From Rugamonas fusca (GTDB lineage: Bacteria > Pseudomonadota > Gammaproteobacteria > Burkholderiales > Burkholderiaceae_D): DNA of 64,000 nt. Below the pieces are notes generated by a model. The model was not told the origin of the DNA. It did no database searches and was given only the letters and a program-made list of their open reading frames with translations. Below, in pieces: positions 7,619 to 17,860 of the stretch (positions within the stretch are counted from its first letter, which is position 1; each line of letters opens with the position of its first letter). The translations under genes were made by a program, and so were the position numbers. The DNA lies in NCBI RefSeq assembly GCF_014042365.1, contig NZ_JACEZS010000023.1, forward strand, positions 34,009-98,008, in the 5' to 3' direction.

Positions 7619-7903
7619 TCACGCCTGAAGGCAAAGCTGCCGGACGACGACCAGGACTTCGCTTTGGTTGCGCGTGTCGATGTCCACGTCCATGATCTGG
7701 CAGCCCCCATCGTTCGATATGCCGACCCGGTTCGAGCCGTCTGGATTGCGCGCCGCCGGCGCCGGACAAACGGGCGGACATTCCGGGCCACCGGATGGAT
7801 GCAGGACGACGCGCCGCACATGCCCGGTGAGCAGGACGTCCTGCGCCGCCGCGAGCGAACAGGCGCTGGCCAGTACCAGCACAAAAAATCGAGCACAGCG
7901 CAT
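7619..7903 (-). CDS. Small secreted hypothetical protein, Cys-rich
   Basis: A 94-residue protein that I do not recognise. It begins with a clear Sec signal peptide (MRCARFFVLVLASACSLAAA, cleavage near residue 21), leaving about 73 residues that contain a CPPVCP motif and a GGCQIMDVDID segment. Three cysteines in the mature part suggest a periplasmic or secreted, possibly disulfide-bonded protein. The reading frame closes shortly after a Val-rich strand, and an adjacent frame stays open for a further stretch (to about 7540), so a frameshift near 7630-7650 that has shortened a longer protein is possible. It is the only candidate gene in the stretch and is not obviously part of an operon. Confidence 0.5.
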   Translation of the reverse strand: MRCARFFVLVLASACSLAAAQDVLLTGHVRRVVLHPSGGPECPPVCPAPAARNPDGSNRVGISNDGGCQIMDVDIDTRNQSEVLVVVRQLCLQA

Positions 7904-7984
7904 ACGGGAAAATTATCTATTTTGCAATAATCCAGGATTCTAATCCAGAATGGTGCGACGCTGCCGTTGATTTGTTCCGCGCCT

Positions 7985-9226
7985 TCAGGAAGACCGCAGT
8001 ACACTGAAGCCGGCGCGCTGGGCCGGCATGTTCGGAAACAGCTGCGCCAGCTGGCGTTGCGCCAGGCCCAGGCGGCGCTGCGCGAGCTGGGCCAGCACGG
8101 TGCGGAAATCCGTCGTCACGGGCAGGTCGCGTCCCTCGTTGAGCTGGTCCTCGCCCAAGCCTCGCCACTCGCCGTACACGCGGCCACCGGCCACGCCGCC
8201 GCCAAGCACCCACATCGCATTGCCATGTCCATGATCGGTGCCGCCGTTGCCGTTCTCGCGCGCCGTGCGGCCGAACTCGGACATGACGACGATGGTGCTC
8301 TGATCGAACAAGGGGCCAAGCCGGCGCGCCAGCACTTCCAGCCCCTGTCCCAGCGGCGCGAGGTGGTTGGCCAGTTGCCCCCGGGCCGCGCCCTGGTTGG
8401 CGTGCGTGTCCCAGCCGCCCAGCGCCACGAAGGCCAGCTGGATATTGGGATCGTTGCGCATCAGCGTGGCCAGCCGCGCCGCGTCGTCCGGGAAACCGTT
8501 GGGCAGCGGCGCGCCGCCGTCGGCCATCTGCATCTCCATGTCGGCGGCGGCCATCATCACTTCCTGGTGCGCATCCCGGCCGGCCTGGTAAGCACGGCCG
8601 AAGCGGGTATGGTTGGCGTACAGCTGATCGAACGCGCGCCCCAGCGCTGGCCGGTCCAGCACGTTGGCGCGCGTGCCGGCCGCGCCGCTGGCCAGGTTGA
8701 CGGCCGGCGCGCGCCCCGACAGGATGCGCGGCATGGTGGGGCCGATCGACAGCGCACGGGTGGGCGTGGCCGCGCCGGGCAGCGCGCCGGCCAGCCGGTT
8801 CATCCAGCCGTCGGCCGTGGCCTTGGCACCGGGTGTGCCCGATTCCATGTAATCCTGTGCGTCGAAATGGGAACGGGTGGCGTCCGGCGAACCGCTGGCG
8901 TGCACAAAGGCCAGCTTCTTCTGCTCCCACAGCGGCAACAGCGGCGCCAGCGCCGGATGCAGGCCGAAGTAGCCATCCAGTTCCAGCGCCCCGCCCTCGG
9001 TGCCGGGCCGGGCCAGCGCGATGTTCGGCCGCAGCCGCGCGTAATTGGGGTCGCCCACGGGCGCCACCACGCTCAGGCCATCGACCGCCCCGCGCAGCAT
9101 GATGACGATCAGGCGGCGGCCGTTGCCACCGCCTTCGGCCGGCGTAGCGGCCCAGGCGTGGCGTCCCAGCGGGATCACCAGTCCGGCGCCGGCGGCCAGC
9201 GCGTGCATGAAATCTCGGCGTTGCAT
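7985..9226 (-). CDS. DUF1501 family secreted protein (Tat-type signal)
   Basis: A 413-residue protein of the DUF1501 family. The N-terminus MQRRDFMHALAAGAGLVIPL is a Tat-like signal (RRDF). The mature part has the family's features: LIVIMLRGAVDGLSVVAPVGD near the start, FGLHPALAPL, a GGWDTHANQG motif and SEFGRTARENGNGGTDHGHG near residues 310-330. This fold is related to the alkaline phosphatase/sulfatase superfamily, and the HGHG and WDTH residues may bind metal, but no activity is established for this protein. It follows the DUF1800 gene by 18 bases, the usual pairing for this family, so the two are a two-gene operon exported for an unknown cell-surface role. Confidence 0.88.
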   Translation of the reverse strand: MQRRDFMHALAAGAGLVIPLGRHAWAATPAEGGGNGRRLIVIMLRGAVDGLSVVAPVGDPNYARLRPNIALARPGTEGGALELDGYFGLHPALAPLLPLWEQKKLAFVHASGSPDATRSHFDAQDYMESGTPGAKATADGWMNRLAGALPGAATPTRALSIGPTMPRILSGRAPAVNLASGAAGTRANVLDRPALGRAFDQLYANHTRFGRAYQAGRDAHQEVMMAAADMEMQMADGGAPLPNGFPDDAARLATLMRNDPNIQLAFVALGGWDTHANQGAARGQLANHLAPLGQGLEVLARRLGPLFDQSTIVVMSEFGRTARENGNGGTDHGHGNAMWVLGGGVAGGRVYGEWRGLGEDQLNEGRDLPVTTDFRTVLAQLAQRRLGLAQRQLAQLFPNMPAQRAGFSVLRSS

Positions 9227-9244
9227 GGTTGCTCCTTCGCGCGG

Positions 9245-10699
<1,455 letters not shown>

Positions 10700-10816
10700 G
10701 GTGATGGTCCTCGGTGGCATAGCGGTGCGGGCATTCTAGCGTCCCGCCCCGCGAAAAGTGTGAGGACTCAAGTATCGTCAGTAAGCATTTGTTACGGACA
10801 ACTTTCACGGAAAAAG

Positions 10817-10850
10817 TTAAACAACCGATTTAGTTATATCAATTGTTTAA
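10817..10850. promoter_or_regulatory. Inverted repeat upstream of tetR, likely operator
   Basis: TTAAACAA (10817-10824) and TTGTTTAA (10843-10850) are a perfect 8-bp inverted repeat in an A/T-rich island 22 bases before the tetR ATG, between two divergent operons. TetR-family efflux repressors typically bind such repeats near their own start. That this is the binding site is inference. Confidence 0.45.
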
Positions 10851-10871
10851 ATTTCGTGATGTAATGCCGGG

Positions 10872-11564
10872 ATGACCCAAGCCAACCATCCCCCAACGCG
10901 CCCGCCTGACGACATCCGCAAGCCCCGTTCGGACGGCGAGCAATCGCGCGAGCGGCTGCGCCTGGCCGCCATGCGCCTGTTCGCGGAACAGGGCTACGCG
11001 CGCACGTCCACGCGCGAGATCGCGCAGGCGGCCGGCGCCAACGTGGCCGCCATCAGCTACTACTTCGGCGACAAGGCGGGCCTGTACCGGGCCGTGTTCG
11101 AAGGCATGTGCCCGGCGCCTGAAGCCAACATCGCCCAGTACGCGCCGCCCCATTTCACGCTGCGCGAATCGCTGCTGGGCTTTTACCGCCAGATGCTGGC
11201 GCCGCTGCAGCAGGACGACGGCGCCCAGCTGTTCCTGCGCCTGTGGCTGCGCGAGCGGCTGGAGCCAACCGGCCTGTGGGCGGCCGAAATCGACAACAGC
11301 ATCCGTCCCGAGCACATGGCCCTGGTGCGCGTGCTGTGCCGGCACCTGAACCTGGAACAGGCCGACGACGAAGTACACCGGCTGGCCTATGCGCTGGCCG
11401 CGCTGGCCGTGCAGATCATGGTGGGGCGCGACATCGTCACTGCCATCACGCCGCAACTGCTGGCCACGCCGGCAGCGATCGAACAATGGCTCCATCAACT
11501 GGCCCGCTACGGCGAGGCGCTGGTAATGGCGGAACAGAGCAACCGCAAGGAAGGAAACGCATGA
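10872..11564 (+). CDS. TetR-family repressor (CerR/DUF1956 type) of the RND efflux operon
   Basis: A 230-residue regulator. The N-terminal helix-turn-helix is plain (MRLFAEQGYARTSTREIAQ, then ISYYFGDKAGLYRAVF, about residues 35-80), and the C-terminal ligand domain resembles the CerR/YbiH (DUF1956) group. It is the first gene of a five-gene operon: its TGA overlaps the ATG of the outer-membrane factor gene in an ATGA junction. By position it represses the tripartite pump and releases it on binding an effector, the common arrangement for RND systems. The effector is unknown. Confidence 0.9.
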   Translation: MTQANHPPTRPPDDIRKPRSDGEQSRERLRLAAMRLFAEQGYARTSTREIAQAAGANVAAISYYFGDKAGLYRAVFEGMCPAPEANIAQYAPPHFTLRESLLGFYRQMLAPLQQDDGAQLFLRLWLRERLEPTGLWAAEIDNSIRPEHMALVRVLCRHLNLEQADDEVHRLAYALAALAVQIMVGRDIVTAITPQLLATPAAIEQWLHQLARYGEALVMAEQSNRKEGNA

Positions 11565-12970
11565 AGAGAGCACTACAACGGGCGGCGCTGGTGCTGGCCG
11601 TGGGCAGCGCCTTGAGCACATTAAGCGCATGCGCCGTGCAAGGCCCGGCGCAGCAGGTGGCCGCGCCACTGCCCGCACAATGGCAAGCGCCGCTGCCGCA
11701 CGACGGCAGCGTGACGGAACTGGCGCAATGGTGGCAGCAACAGGGCGACGCCCTGCTCGCGCAGCTGGTGACGGCGGCCCAGGAAGCCAGCCCCACGGTG
11801 GCCAGCGCCGGCGCCCGCATCGCCCAGGCGCGCGCCGAACGCGTGGCCAGCGGTGCCGCGCTGGCGCCCTCGCTGGACGCGGCGGCCAGCGTGAGCCGGG
11901 CCAGCCAGCAATCGGCCCTGCCGATGGGCACCACGGCGCAAGCGGCCCTGCAAGCGTCGTGGGAGATCGACCTGTTCGGCGCCACCCGCGCCGCGCGCGA
12001 CGCGGCCCAGGCCCGCCTCGACAGCGCGCAAGCGGGCTGGCATGACGCCCGCGTGTCGGTGGCGGCCGAAGTGGCCAACCAGTACTACGCGCTGCGCGCC
12101 TGCGAACAGCAGCTGGACGTGGCCCGCCAGGACGCCGCCTCGCGCGCGGACACGGCGCGCCTGACGGAGCTGGCCGCCCGCGCCGGCTTCCAGCCGCCCG
12201 CCACGGCAGCCCTGGCCCGCGCCAGCGCGGCCGACGGCAACAACCGCGCCGTGGCCCAGCGCGCCGTGTGCGACGTGGGCGTGAAGGCGCTGGTGGCGCT
12301 GACGGCCATGCCGGAAACCGAGCTGCGCGCGCGCCTCGCCAAGGCTACGCCGGTGGCGCCGCCCGTCATCGCCATCGATGCGCTGCCGGCCCAGGTGTTG
12401 CGCCAGCGGCCCGACGTGTACAGCGCCGAGCGGGCCGTTGCGGCCGCCAGCGCCGACGTGGGCAACGCGCGCGCCCAGCGCTACCCGCGCCTGACGCTGA
12501 CCGGCGCCGTGGGCGCGGCCAACTTCAGCACGGGCGGCCACAGCACCCAGCTCGACACGTGGAGCATCGGTCCGCTGGCGCTCACGCTGCCGCTGGTCGA
12601 CAACGGCCGCCGCAGCGCCAACGTGGACGCGGCCAGCGCCCGCTACGATGCGGCCGTGGTGAGCTACCGCGCCAGCGTGCGCCAGGCCGTGCGCGAAGTG
12701 GAGGAAGCGCTGGTCAACCTGCGCAGCACGGGCGAGCGCGAAGGCGACGCCAACACCGCCCTGCAAGGCTACCGTGTATCGTTCACGGCCATGGAAGACC
12801 GCTACAAGAACGGCATGGCCAGCCTGCTGGAACTGGAAGACGCGCGCCGCACCCGGCTGGCCGCCGAGAACACCGTCATCAGCCTGCGGCGCGAACGCAG
12901 CGCCGCCCTGGTCGCCCTGTACCGCGCCGCCGGCGGTGGCTGGAGCGCGCCCCAACCATCACCGCAATGA
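11561..12970 (+). CDS. Outer-membrane efflux lipoprotein (NodT/OprM family)
   Basis: A 469-residue TolC-superfamily outer-membrane channel. It starts with a lipoprotein signal ending at the lipobox LSAC (Cys23), then has two repeats of the OEP domain with long Ala-rich coiled-coil helices. NodT/OprM hallmarks include WEIDLFGATRAARDAA, LRQRPDVYSAERAVAAA and YKNGMASLLELEDARR. It forms the exit duct of the tripartite pump with the downstream adaptor and RND permease. The ribosome binding site AAGGAAGG lies inside the end of tetR. The stop codon overlaps the adaptor start (ATGA), so the three pump genes are translationally coupled. Confidence 0.92.
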   Translation: MKRALQRAALVLAVGSALSTLSACAVQGPAQQVAAPLPAQWQAPLPHDGSVTELAQWWQQQGDALLAQLVTAAQEASPTVASAGARIAQARAERVASGAALAPSLDAAASVSRASQQSALPMGTTAQAALQASWEIDLFGATRAARDAAQARLDSAQAGWHDARVSVAAEVANQYYALRACEQQLDVARQDAASRADTARLTELAARAGFQPPATAALARASAADGNNRAVAQRAVCDVGVKALVALTAMPETELRARLAKATPVAPPVIAIDALPAQVLRQRPDVYSAERAVAAASADVGNARAQRYPRLTLTGAVGAANFSTGGHSTQLDTWSIGPLALTLPLVDNGRRSANVDAASARYDAAVVSYRASVRQAVREVEEALVNLRSTGEREGDANTALQGYRVSFTAMEDRYKNGMASLLELEDARRTRLAAENTVISLRRERSAALVALYRAAGGGWSAPQPSPQ

Positions 12971-14187
12971 GCACTCACATGAAGCGTATCGCCATGAATT
13001 CCACCCAACTTAAGCCCGTCGCCGCCGCCCTGCTGGCCGTGTTCGCAATCTCCGGCCTGGGCATCGCCTTGTACACGCCCGCCTCGCGCGCGGCCGACGG
13101 CAAGAAGGCCGAAGCGGCCAAGCCCGCGCTCACCGTCACCACCGCCCTGCCGGTGGCATCGCGCCTGCCCATCAAGCTGGCCGCCAACGGTAACGTGGCC
13201 GCCTGGCAGGAAGCGAGCGTGGGCAGCGAGGCCAATGGCCTGCGCCTGACCGAAGTGCGCGTGAACGTGGGCGACACCGTCAAGGCCGGCCAGGTGCTGG
13301 CCGTGTTCTCGGCCGACAGCGTGAACGCCGACCTGGCCCAGGCCCGCGCCGCGCTGCAGGAAGCGGAAGCCAACGCCGCCGAAGCGGCCGCCAACGCGGC
13401 CCGCGCCCGCACGCTGCAATCGACGGGCGCGCTGAGCGCCCAGCAGATCAGCCAGTACCAGACGGCCGAACAGACGGCCAACGCCCGCATCGCCTCGGCC
13501 CGCGCGGCCGTGGCCAGCCAGCAGCTGCGCCTCAAGCACACGCAGGTGCTGGCGCCCGACAGCGGCGTGATCTCGGCGCGCACTGCCACCGTGGGCGCCG
13601 TGGTGGGCGCCGGCACGGAACTGTTCCGCATGATCCGCCAGGGCCGGCTCGAATGGCGCGCCGAAGTGACGGCGGCCGACCTGCGCCAGCTGCGCATCGG
13701 CACCGGCGCCGTCATCAAGGCCGCCAACGGCAGCGAGGCCACGGGCAAGGTGCGCATGGTGGCGCCCACGGTCGATCCGCAAACGCGCTACGCGCTGGTG
13801 TACGTGGACCTGCCGGCCAGCGCCACCAGCGCCGCCAACGCGCCGTTCAAGGCCGGCATGTTCGCCAGCGGCCAGTTCGAGCTGGGCGCGTCGGACGCCA
13901 TCACCGTGCCGCAGCAAGCCATCGTCGTGCGCGACGGCTTCAGCTACGTGTTCCGTTTGAACGCGGACCAGCACGTGAGCCAGCTCAAGGTGAAGCCGGG
14001 CCGCCGCCTGTCTGACCGCATCGAAGTGCTGGAAGGCATAGGCGCCGATACGCGCGTGGTGGTCAACGGCGCCGGCTTCCTCAATGACGGCGACCTGGTG
14101 CACCACGTGACCGAAGCCGCGCCGGCGCCGGTGCCCGCGCAAGCGCAGGCCAAGGCCGCCGCCCGCAGCGTGCCCGCCGCCCGCTAA
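12967..14187 (+). CDS. RND efflux periplasmic adaptor (membrane fusion protein)
   Basis: A 406-residue HlyD/AcrA-type adaptor. One N-terminal membrane segment or signal (about 16-36) is followed by a split lipoyl domain (VNVGDTVKAGQVLAVFSADS and the returning half near LAPDSGVISARTATVGAVV), a helical hairpin between them (about 115-195), and beta-barrel and membrane-proximal domains with FKAGMFASGQFELG and a RVVVNGAGFLNDGDLV end. It bridges the inner-membrane permease and the OprM-like channel. I chose the ATG at 12967, which overlaps the upstream stop (ATGA); ATGs at 12979 and 12994 are alternatives. The C-terminal 25 residues are a low-complexity Ala/Pro tail. Confidence 0.92.
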   Translation: MSTHMKRIAMNSTQLKPVAAALLAVFAISGLGIALYTPASRAADGKKAEAAKPALTVTTALPVASRLPIKLAANGNVAAWQEASVGSEANGLRLTEVRVNVGDTVKAGQVLAVFSADSVNADLAQARAALQEAEANAAEAAANAARARTLQSTGALSAQQISQYQTAEQTANARIASARAAVASQQLRLKHTQVLAPDSGVISARTATVGAVVGAGTELFRMIRQGRLEWRAEVTAADLRQLRIGTGAVIKAANGSEATGKVRMVAPTVDPQTRYALVYVDLPASATSAANAPFKAGMFASGQFELGASDAITVPQQAIVVRDGFSYVFRLNADQHVSQLKVKPGRRLSDRIEVLEGIGADTRVVVNGAGFLNDGDLVHHVTEAAPAPVPAQAQAKAAARSVPAAR

Positions 14188-14196
14188 GGAGCCGCC

Positions 14197-17100
14197 ATGA
14201 ATTTCTCCGCCCTGTCGATCAAGAACCCGATCCCGGCCATCATGCTGTTCGCCCTGCTCACGCTGGCCGGGCTGATGGCCTACCGCGCCAATCCGGTGCA
14301 GGACTTCCCCGACATCGAACTGCCCATCGTCACCGTCACGGCCGCGCTGGACGGCGCCGCGCCGGCCCAGCTGGAAACGGAAGTGGCGCGCAAGATCGAG
14401 GATTCCGTCGCCACCCTGCAAGGGGTGAAGAACATCTACACCAATGTGCTCGACGGCGTGGCCACCATCACCGTCGAATTCATCCTCGAAAAGCCGTTGT
14501 CGGACGCCGTCAACGACGTGCGCGACGCCGTGGCCCGCGTCAAGGCGGACCTGCCGGCCGAGCTGCGCGACCCCACCGTCACCAAGGCATCCACGGCCGG
14601 CCGCGTGGTGCTGACCTTCACGGCCAGCGCCGTTCCCGGCCAGGGCGTGCCGATGGACCAGCAGGAACTGAGCTGGTTCGTCGACAACACGGTGGCCAAG
14701 CGATTGCTGGCCGTCCCCGGCCTGGGCGCCGTCAAGCGCGTGGGCGGCGCCTACCGCGAAGTCCGGGTCGAGCTGGACGACGCGCGCATGGCCGCGCTCA
14801 AGGTGTCGGCGCTGGACGTGTCGCGCCAGCTGCGCCAGGTGCAGAAGGAAGCGCCGGGCGGGCGCGGCGACATCAGCGGCGCCGAACAGTCGGTGCGCAC
14901 CATCGGCACCGTCAAGAGCGCGGCCGAACTGGCGGCCATGGACTTGCCGCTGCCCGACGGCCGCCGCATCCGCCTCGACCAGGTGGCCAGCGTGCGCGAC
15001 ACGGTGGCCGAACCGCGCGCCGTGGCCCAGCAGGACGGGCGCGACGTGGTGGCGTTCGAAATCTTCCGCACCAAGGGCGCCAGCGAAATGGCCGTGGCCA
15101 ACGGCGCGCGCGCGGCCATCGCGGAAATCCAGCAAGCCCACCCCAACGTGGCGCTCACCCAATCGATCGACAACGCCTTCCCGGTCGAGGAGAACTTCCA
15201 CGGCTCGATGGAGCTGCTGTACGAAGGCGCGCTGCTGGCCGTGCTGGTGGTGTGGTGGTTCCTGCGCGACTGGCGCGCCACGCTGGTGGCGGCGGCCGCG
15301 CTGCCGCTGTCGGTGATGCCGGCCTTCCTTGGCATCTACTGGTTCGGCTACACCCTCAACACGGTCACGCTGCTGTCGCTGGCCCTGGTGGTGGGCGTAC
15401 TGGTGGACGACGCCATCGTCGAGATCGAAAACATCTCGCGCCACCTCGCCATGGGCAAGACGCCGATGCAGGCGGCCATGGAGGCGGCCGACGAAATCGG
15501 CATGGCGGTGATCGCCACCACCTTCGCGCTGGTGGCCGTGTTCCTGCCCACTGCCTTCATGAGCGGCATCCCCGGCCTGTTCTTCAAGCAGTTCGGCTGG
15601 ACCGCCGTGCTGGCCGTTTTCGCCTCGCTGGTGGTGGCGCGCCTGCTCACGCCGATGATGGCGGCCTACCTCCTCAAGCCGGCCAAACCTCACGAGCAGC
15701 AGGATGGCTGGCTGATGCGCCGCTACATCCGCGTGATGCGCTGGTGCCTGTCGCACCGGCTGGTGACGGGCATCGCCTCGGGCGCCTTCTTCGTCGGCTC
15801 CATCATGCTGGTGCCGCTGCTGCCCACCGGCTTCGTGCCGCCGGCCGACCGCTCGCAAACCCAGATCAACCTGGAACTGCCGCCCGGTTCCACGCTGGCC
15901 GAAACCAAGGTGGTGGCCGAGCGCGCGCGCGTGGCGGCCATGCAGGTCAAGGGCATCAAGAGCGTGTACAGCTCGATCGGCGGCGGTTCCAGCGGCGACG
16001 CCTTCGCGCCCGGTGCGGCGGCCGAGGCGCGCCGCGCCGTGCTGACGCTGAGCACCGTGCACCGCAACGAGCGCAAGGAATCGATGGCCGACATCGAAAG
16101 CCAGATCCGCCACAAGCTGGCCGAGATTCCCGGCGCCCGCTTCAACGTGGGCCCGGCCGAAACGGGCGTCAAGATGCAGCTGGTGCTGCGCAGCGAAGAC
16201 CCGGTGGCCCTGATGAGCGCCGCCAAACAGGCCGAACGCGAACTGCGCACGCTCAAGGGCGTGGGCAATGTGCGCTCCAGCGCCTCGCTGGTACGGCCCG
16301 AAATCATCGTGCGGCCCGACTTCGCCAAGGCGGCCGACCTGGGCGTGACGGCGGCCGCCATCGGCCAGACCGTGCGCGTGGCCACGGCCGGCGACTACGA
16401 CACCGACCTGACCAAGATGAACCTGCCCGAGCGCCAGGTGCCGATCCGCGTCAAGCTGCCCGACGCCGTGCGCGCCGACCTGGACGCCCTCGGCCGCCTC
16501 ACGGTGCCCGGCAAGAACGGTCCCGTGATGCTGGCCACCGTGGCCACCATCACGATGGAGAGCGGCCCGGCCCAGATCAACCGCCTGAACCGCAGCCGCA
16601 ACGTGACCTTGGAAGTGGAACTGGGCAAGCGGGCGCTGGGCGAAGTGAACACGGAAGCGCGCGCGCTGCCGGCGCTGAAGAACCTGCCCGCCTCCGTCAA
16701 GATCGCGGAACTGGGCGACACCCAGGAGATGGCGGCGCTGTTCGCCAGCTTCGGCCTGGCCATGCTGATCGGCGTGATCTGCATCTACTGCGTGCTGGTG
16801 CTGCTGTTCAAGGACTTCATGCAGCCGGTAACCATCCTGGCCGCGCTGCCGCTGTCAATCGGCGGCGCCTTCGTGGCGCTGCTGATCACGGGCCGCGCGC
16901 TGTCCATGCCATCCATGATCGGCCTGATCATGCTGATGGGGATCGTGACCAAGAACTCAATCTTGTTGGTTGATTATGCTATTCTGGCCCGTCAGGCCGG
17001 CATGGGCCGTTTCGAGGCGCTGGTGGACGCCTGCCACAAGCGCAGCCGCCCGATCCTGATGACCACCATCGCCATGGGCGCGGGCATGATGCCGCTGGCG

Positions 17101-17319
17101 CTGGGCTGGGGCGCCGATCCCAGCTTCCGTTCGCCGATGGCGATCACCGTGATCGGTGGCCTGATCACGTCGACGTTACTGAGCCTGCTGGTGGTGCCGG
17201 CCGTGTTCACCTACATCGACGACCTGGAACATGTGTTGCGGCGGCTGATGCGCAAGCTGCGCCGCCAGCCGCCGGAATCGGCCGCGCCGCTGCGCCAGGT
17301 GGCTGGCGGCCGGCACTAA
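14197..17319 (+). CDS. RND-family efflux permease (AcrB/MdtB-like)
   Basis: A 1040-residue inner-membrane proton-driven drug exporter, the usual length for HAE1-type RND pumps. Visible landmarks are the first helix and NPVQDFPDIELPIVTV entry to the porter domain, the transmembrane helix 4 motif LVVGVLVDDAIVEIENISRH with the paired proton-relay Asp residues, the second half starting LVTGIASGAFFVGS, and GIVTKNSILLVDYA with the conserved Lys of helix 10. Twelve transmembrane helices and two large periplasmic loops are expected. It follows the adaptor by 9 bases with the ribosome binding site AAGGAG. The sequence looks closest to the MdtB/TriC-like branch, but substrates cannot be read from it. 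Confidence 0.94.
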   Translation: MNFSALSIKNPIPAIMLFALLTLAGLMAYRANPVQDFPDIELPIVTVTAALDGAAPAQLETEVARKIEDSVATLQGVKNIYTNVLDGVATITVEFILEKPLSDAVNDVRDAVARVKADLPAELRDPTVTKASTAGRVVLTFTASAVPGQGVPMDQQELSWFVDNTVAKRLLAVPGLGAVKRVGGAYREVRVELDDARMAALKVSALDVSRQLRQVQKEAPGGRGDISGAEQSVRTIGTVKSAAELAAMDLPLPDGRRIRLDQVASVRDTVAEPRAVAQQDGRDVVAFEIFRTKGASEMAVANGARAAIAEIQQAHPNVALTQSIDNAFPVEENFHGSMELLYEGALLAVLVVWWFLRDWRATLVAAAALPLSVMPAFLGIYWFGYTLNTVTLLSLALVVGVLVDDAIVEIENISRHLAMGKTPMQAAMEAADEIGMAVIATTFALVAVFLPTAFMSGIPGLFFKQFGWTAVLAVFASLVVARLLTPMMAAYLLKPAKPHEQQDGWLMRRYIRVMRWCLSHRLVTGIASGAFFVGSIMLVPLLPTGFVPPADRSQTQINLELPPGSTLAETKVVAERARVAAMQVKGIKSVYSSIGGGSSGDAFAPGAAAEARRAVLTLSTVHRNERKESMADIESQIRHKLAEIPGARFNVGPAETGVKMQLVLRSEDPVALMSAAKQAERELRTLKGVGNVRSSASLVRPEIIVRPDFAKAADLGVTAAAIGQTVRVATAGDYDTDLTKMNLPERQVPIRVKLPDAVRADLDALGRLTVPGKNGPVMLATVATITMESGPAQINRLNRSRNVTLEVELGKRALGEVNTEARALPALKNLPASVKIAELGDTQEMAALFASFGLAMLIGVICIYCVLVLLFKDFMQPVTILAALPLSIGGAFVALLITGRALSMPSMIGLIMLMGIVTKNSILLVDYAILARQAGMGRFEALVDACHKRSRPILMTTIAMGAGMMPLALGWGADPSFRSPMAITVIGGLITSTLLSLLVVPAVFTYIDDLEHVLRRLMRKLRRQPPESAAPLRQVAGGRH

Positions 17320-17346
17320 TTGGTCACTCATTGAATGGAGAAACAG

Positions 17347-17811
17347 ATGGACGTACAAATCAAGGAACTGCCCGCCGTGCGCGTGGCTTACCTGCGCTAC
17401 AAGGGCCCGTTCGGCCCGGCGCTTGGTGAATTCTGGAGCGAGGTGTTCGCACCATGGCAAAAGGCGTTCCGCCTGCAGGGCCGCGTCAGCTACGGCGTGG
17501 CGCAGGACGACCCGGCCACCACCCCGGCCAACGAATGCCGCTACGACGCCTGCGTGGAAGTGGACGCCGACTACAAGATCGTCGATCCGGCCAGGGAAGC
17601 CATGCTGGCCGGCGGCCGTTACGCCGTGGCCCAGTTCCATGGCGCGGCCGACAAGATCCCGGCCGCGTGGGACGAACTGTACAGCCAGTGGTTGCCAGCG
17701 AGCGGCTTGAAGATGGACGCCCGCCCCTGCCTGGAACGCTACGCGGCCGACTTCGCCGTGGACCCGGCCACGGGTGAATTCAGCTGCGAGCTGTGCATCC
17801 CCGTCGCCTGA
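17347..17811 (+). CDS. GyrI-like small-molecule-binding domain protein
   Basis: A 154-residue stand-alone GyrI-like/SOUL-fold effector-binding domain. The opening VQIKELPAVRVAYLRYKGPFG and the end FSCELCIPV are typical of the family, which includes the sensor half of AraC/MerR multidrug regulators and E. coli SbmC/GyrI. There is no DNA-binding domain. It is the last gene of the RND operon, 27 bases after the permease, and could bind pump substrates or, as some homologues do, hydrolyse electrophilic drugs; both are inference. The start at 17347 is preferred over an ATG at 17335 because GGAGAA is 5-10 bases upstream. Confidence 0.85.
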   Translation: MDVQIKELPAVRVAYLRYKGPFGPALGEFWSEVFAPWQKAFRLQGRVSYGVAQDDPATTPANECRYDACVEVDADYKIVDPAREAMLAGGRYAVAQFHGAADKIPAAWDELYSQWLPASGLKMDARPCLERYAADFAVDPATGEFSCELCIPVA

Positions 17812-17860
17812 AGTAGGCACGGGTAAGCGCGGCGGCGCATCGCCGCACACGCCCGCGCGC

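Noticed and set aside
7246..8004. A 252-codon minus-strand frame across the 7.4-kb repeat element
   Set aside because: It crosses a terminator, an inverted-repeat element and the small secreted gene in another frame; only part of it near 7540-7640 might be remnant coding.
12802..16113. A 1103-codon minus-strand open frame opposite the efflux adaptor and RND permease
   Set aside because: Compositional shadow of two certain genes; no domain or start signal.
13600..17300. The whole efflux region as a horizontally acquired island
   Set aside because: Base composition and codon use match the surrounding genes; only the tnpB element looks foreign.
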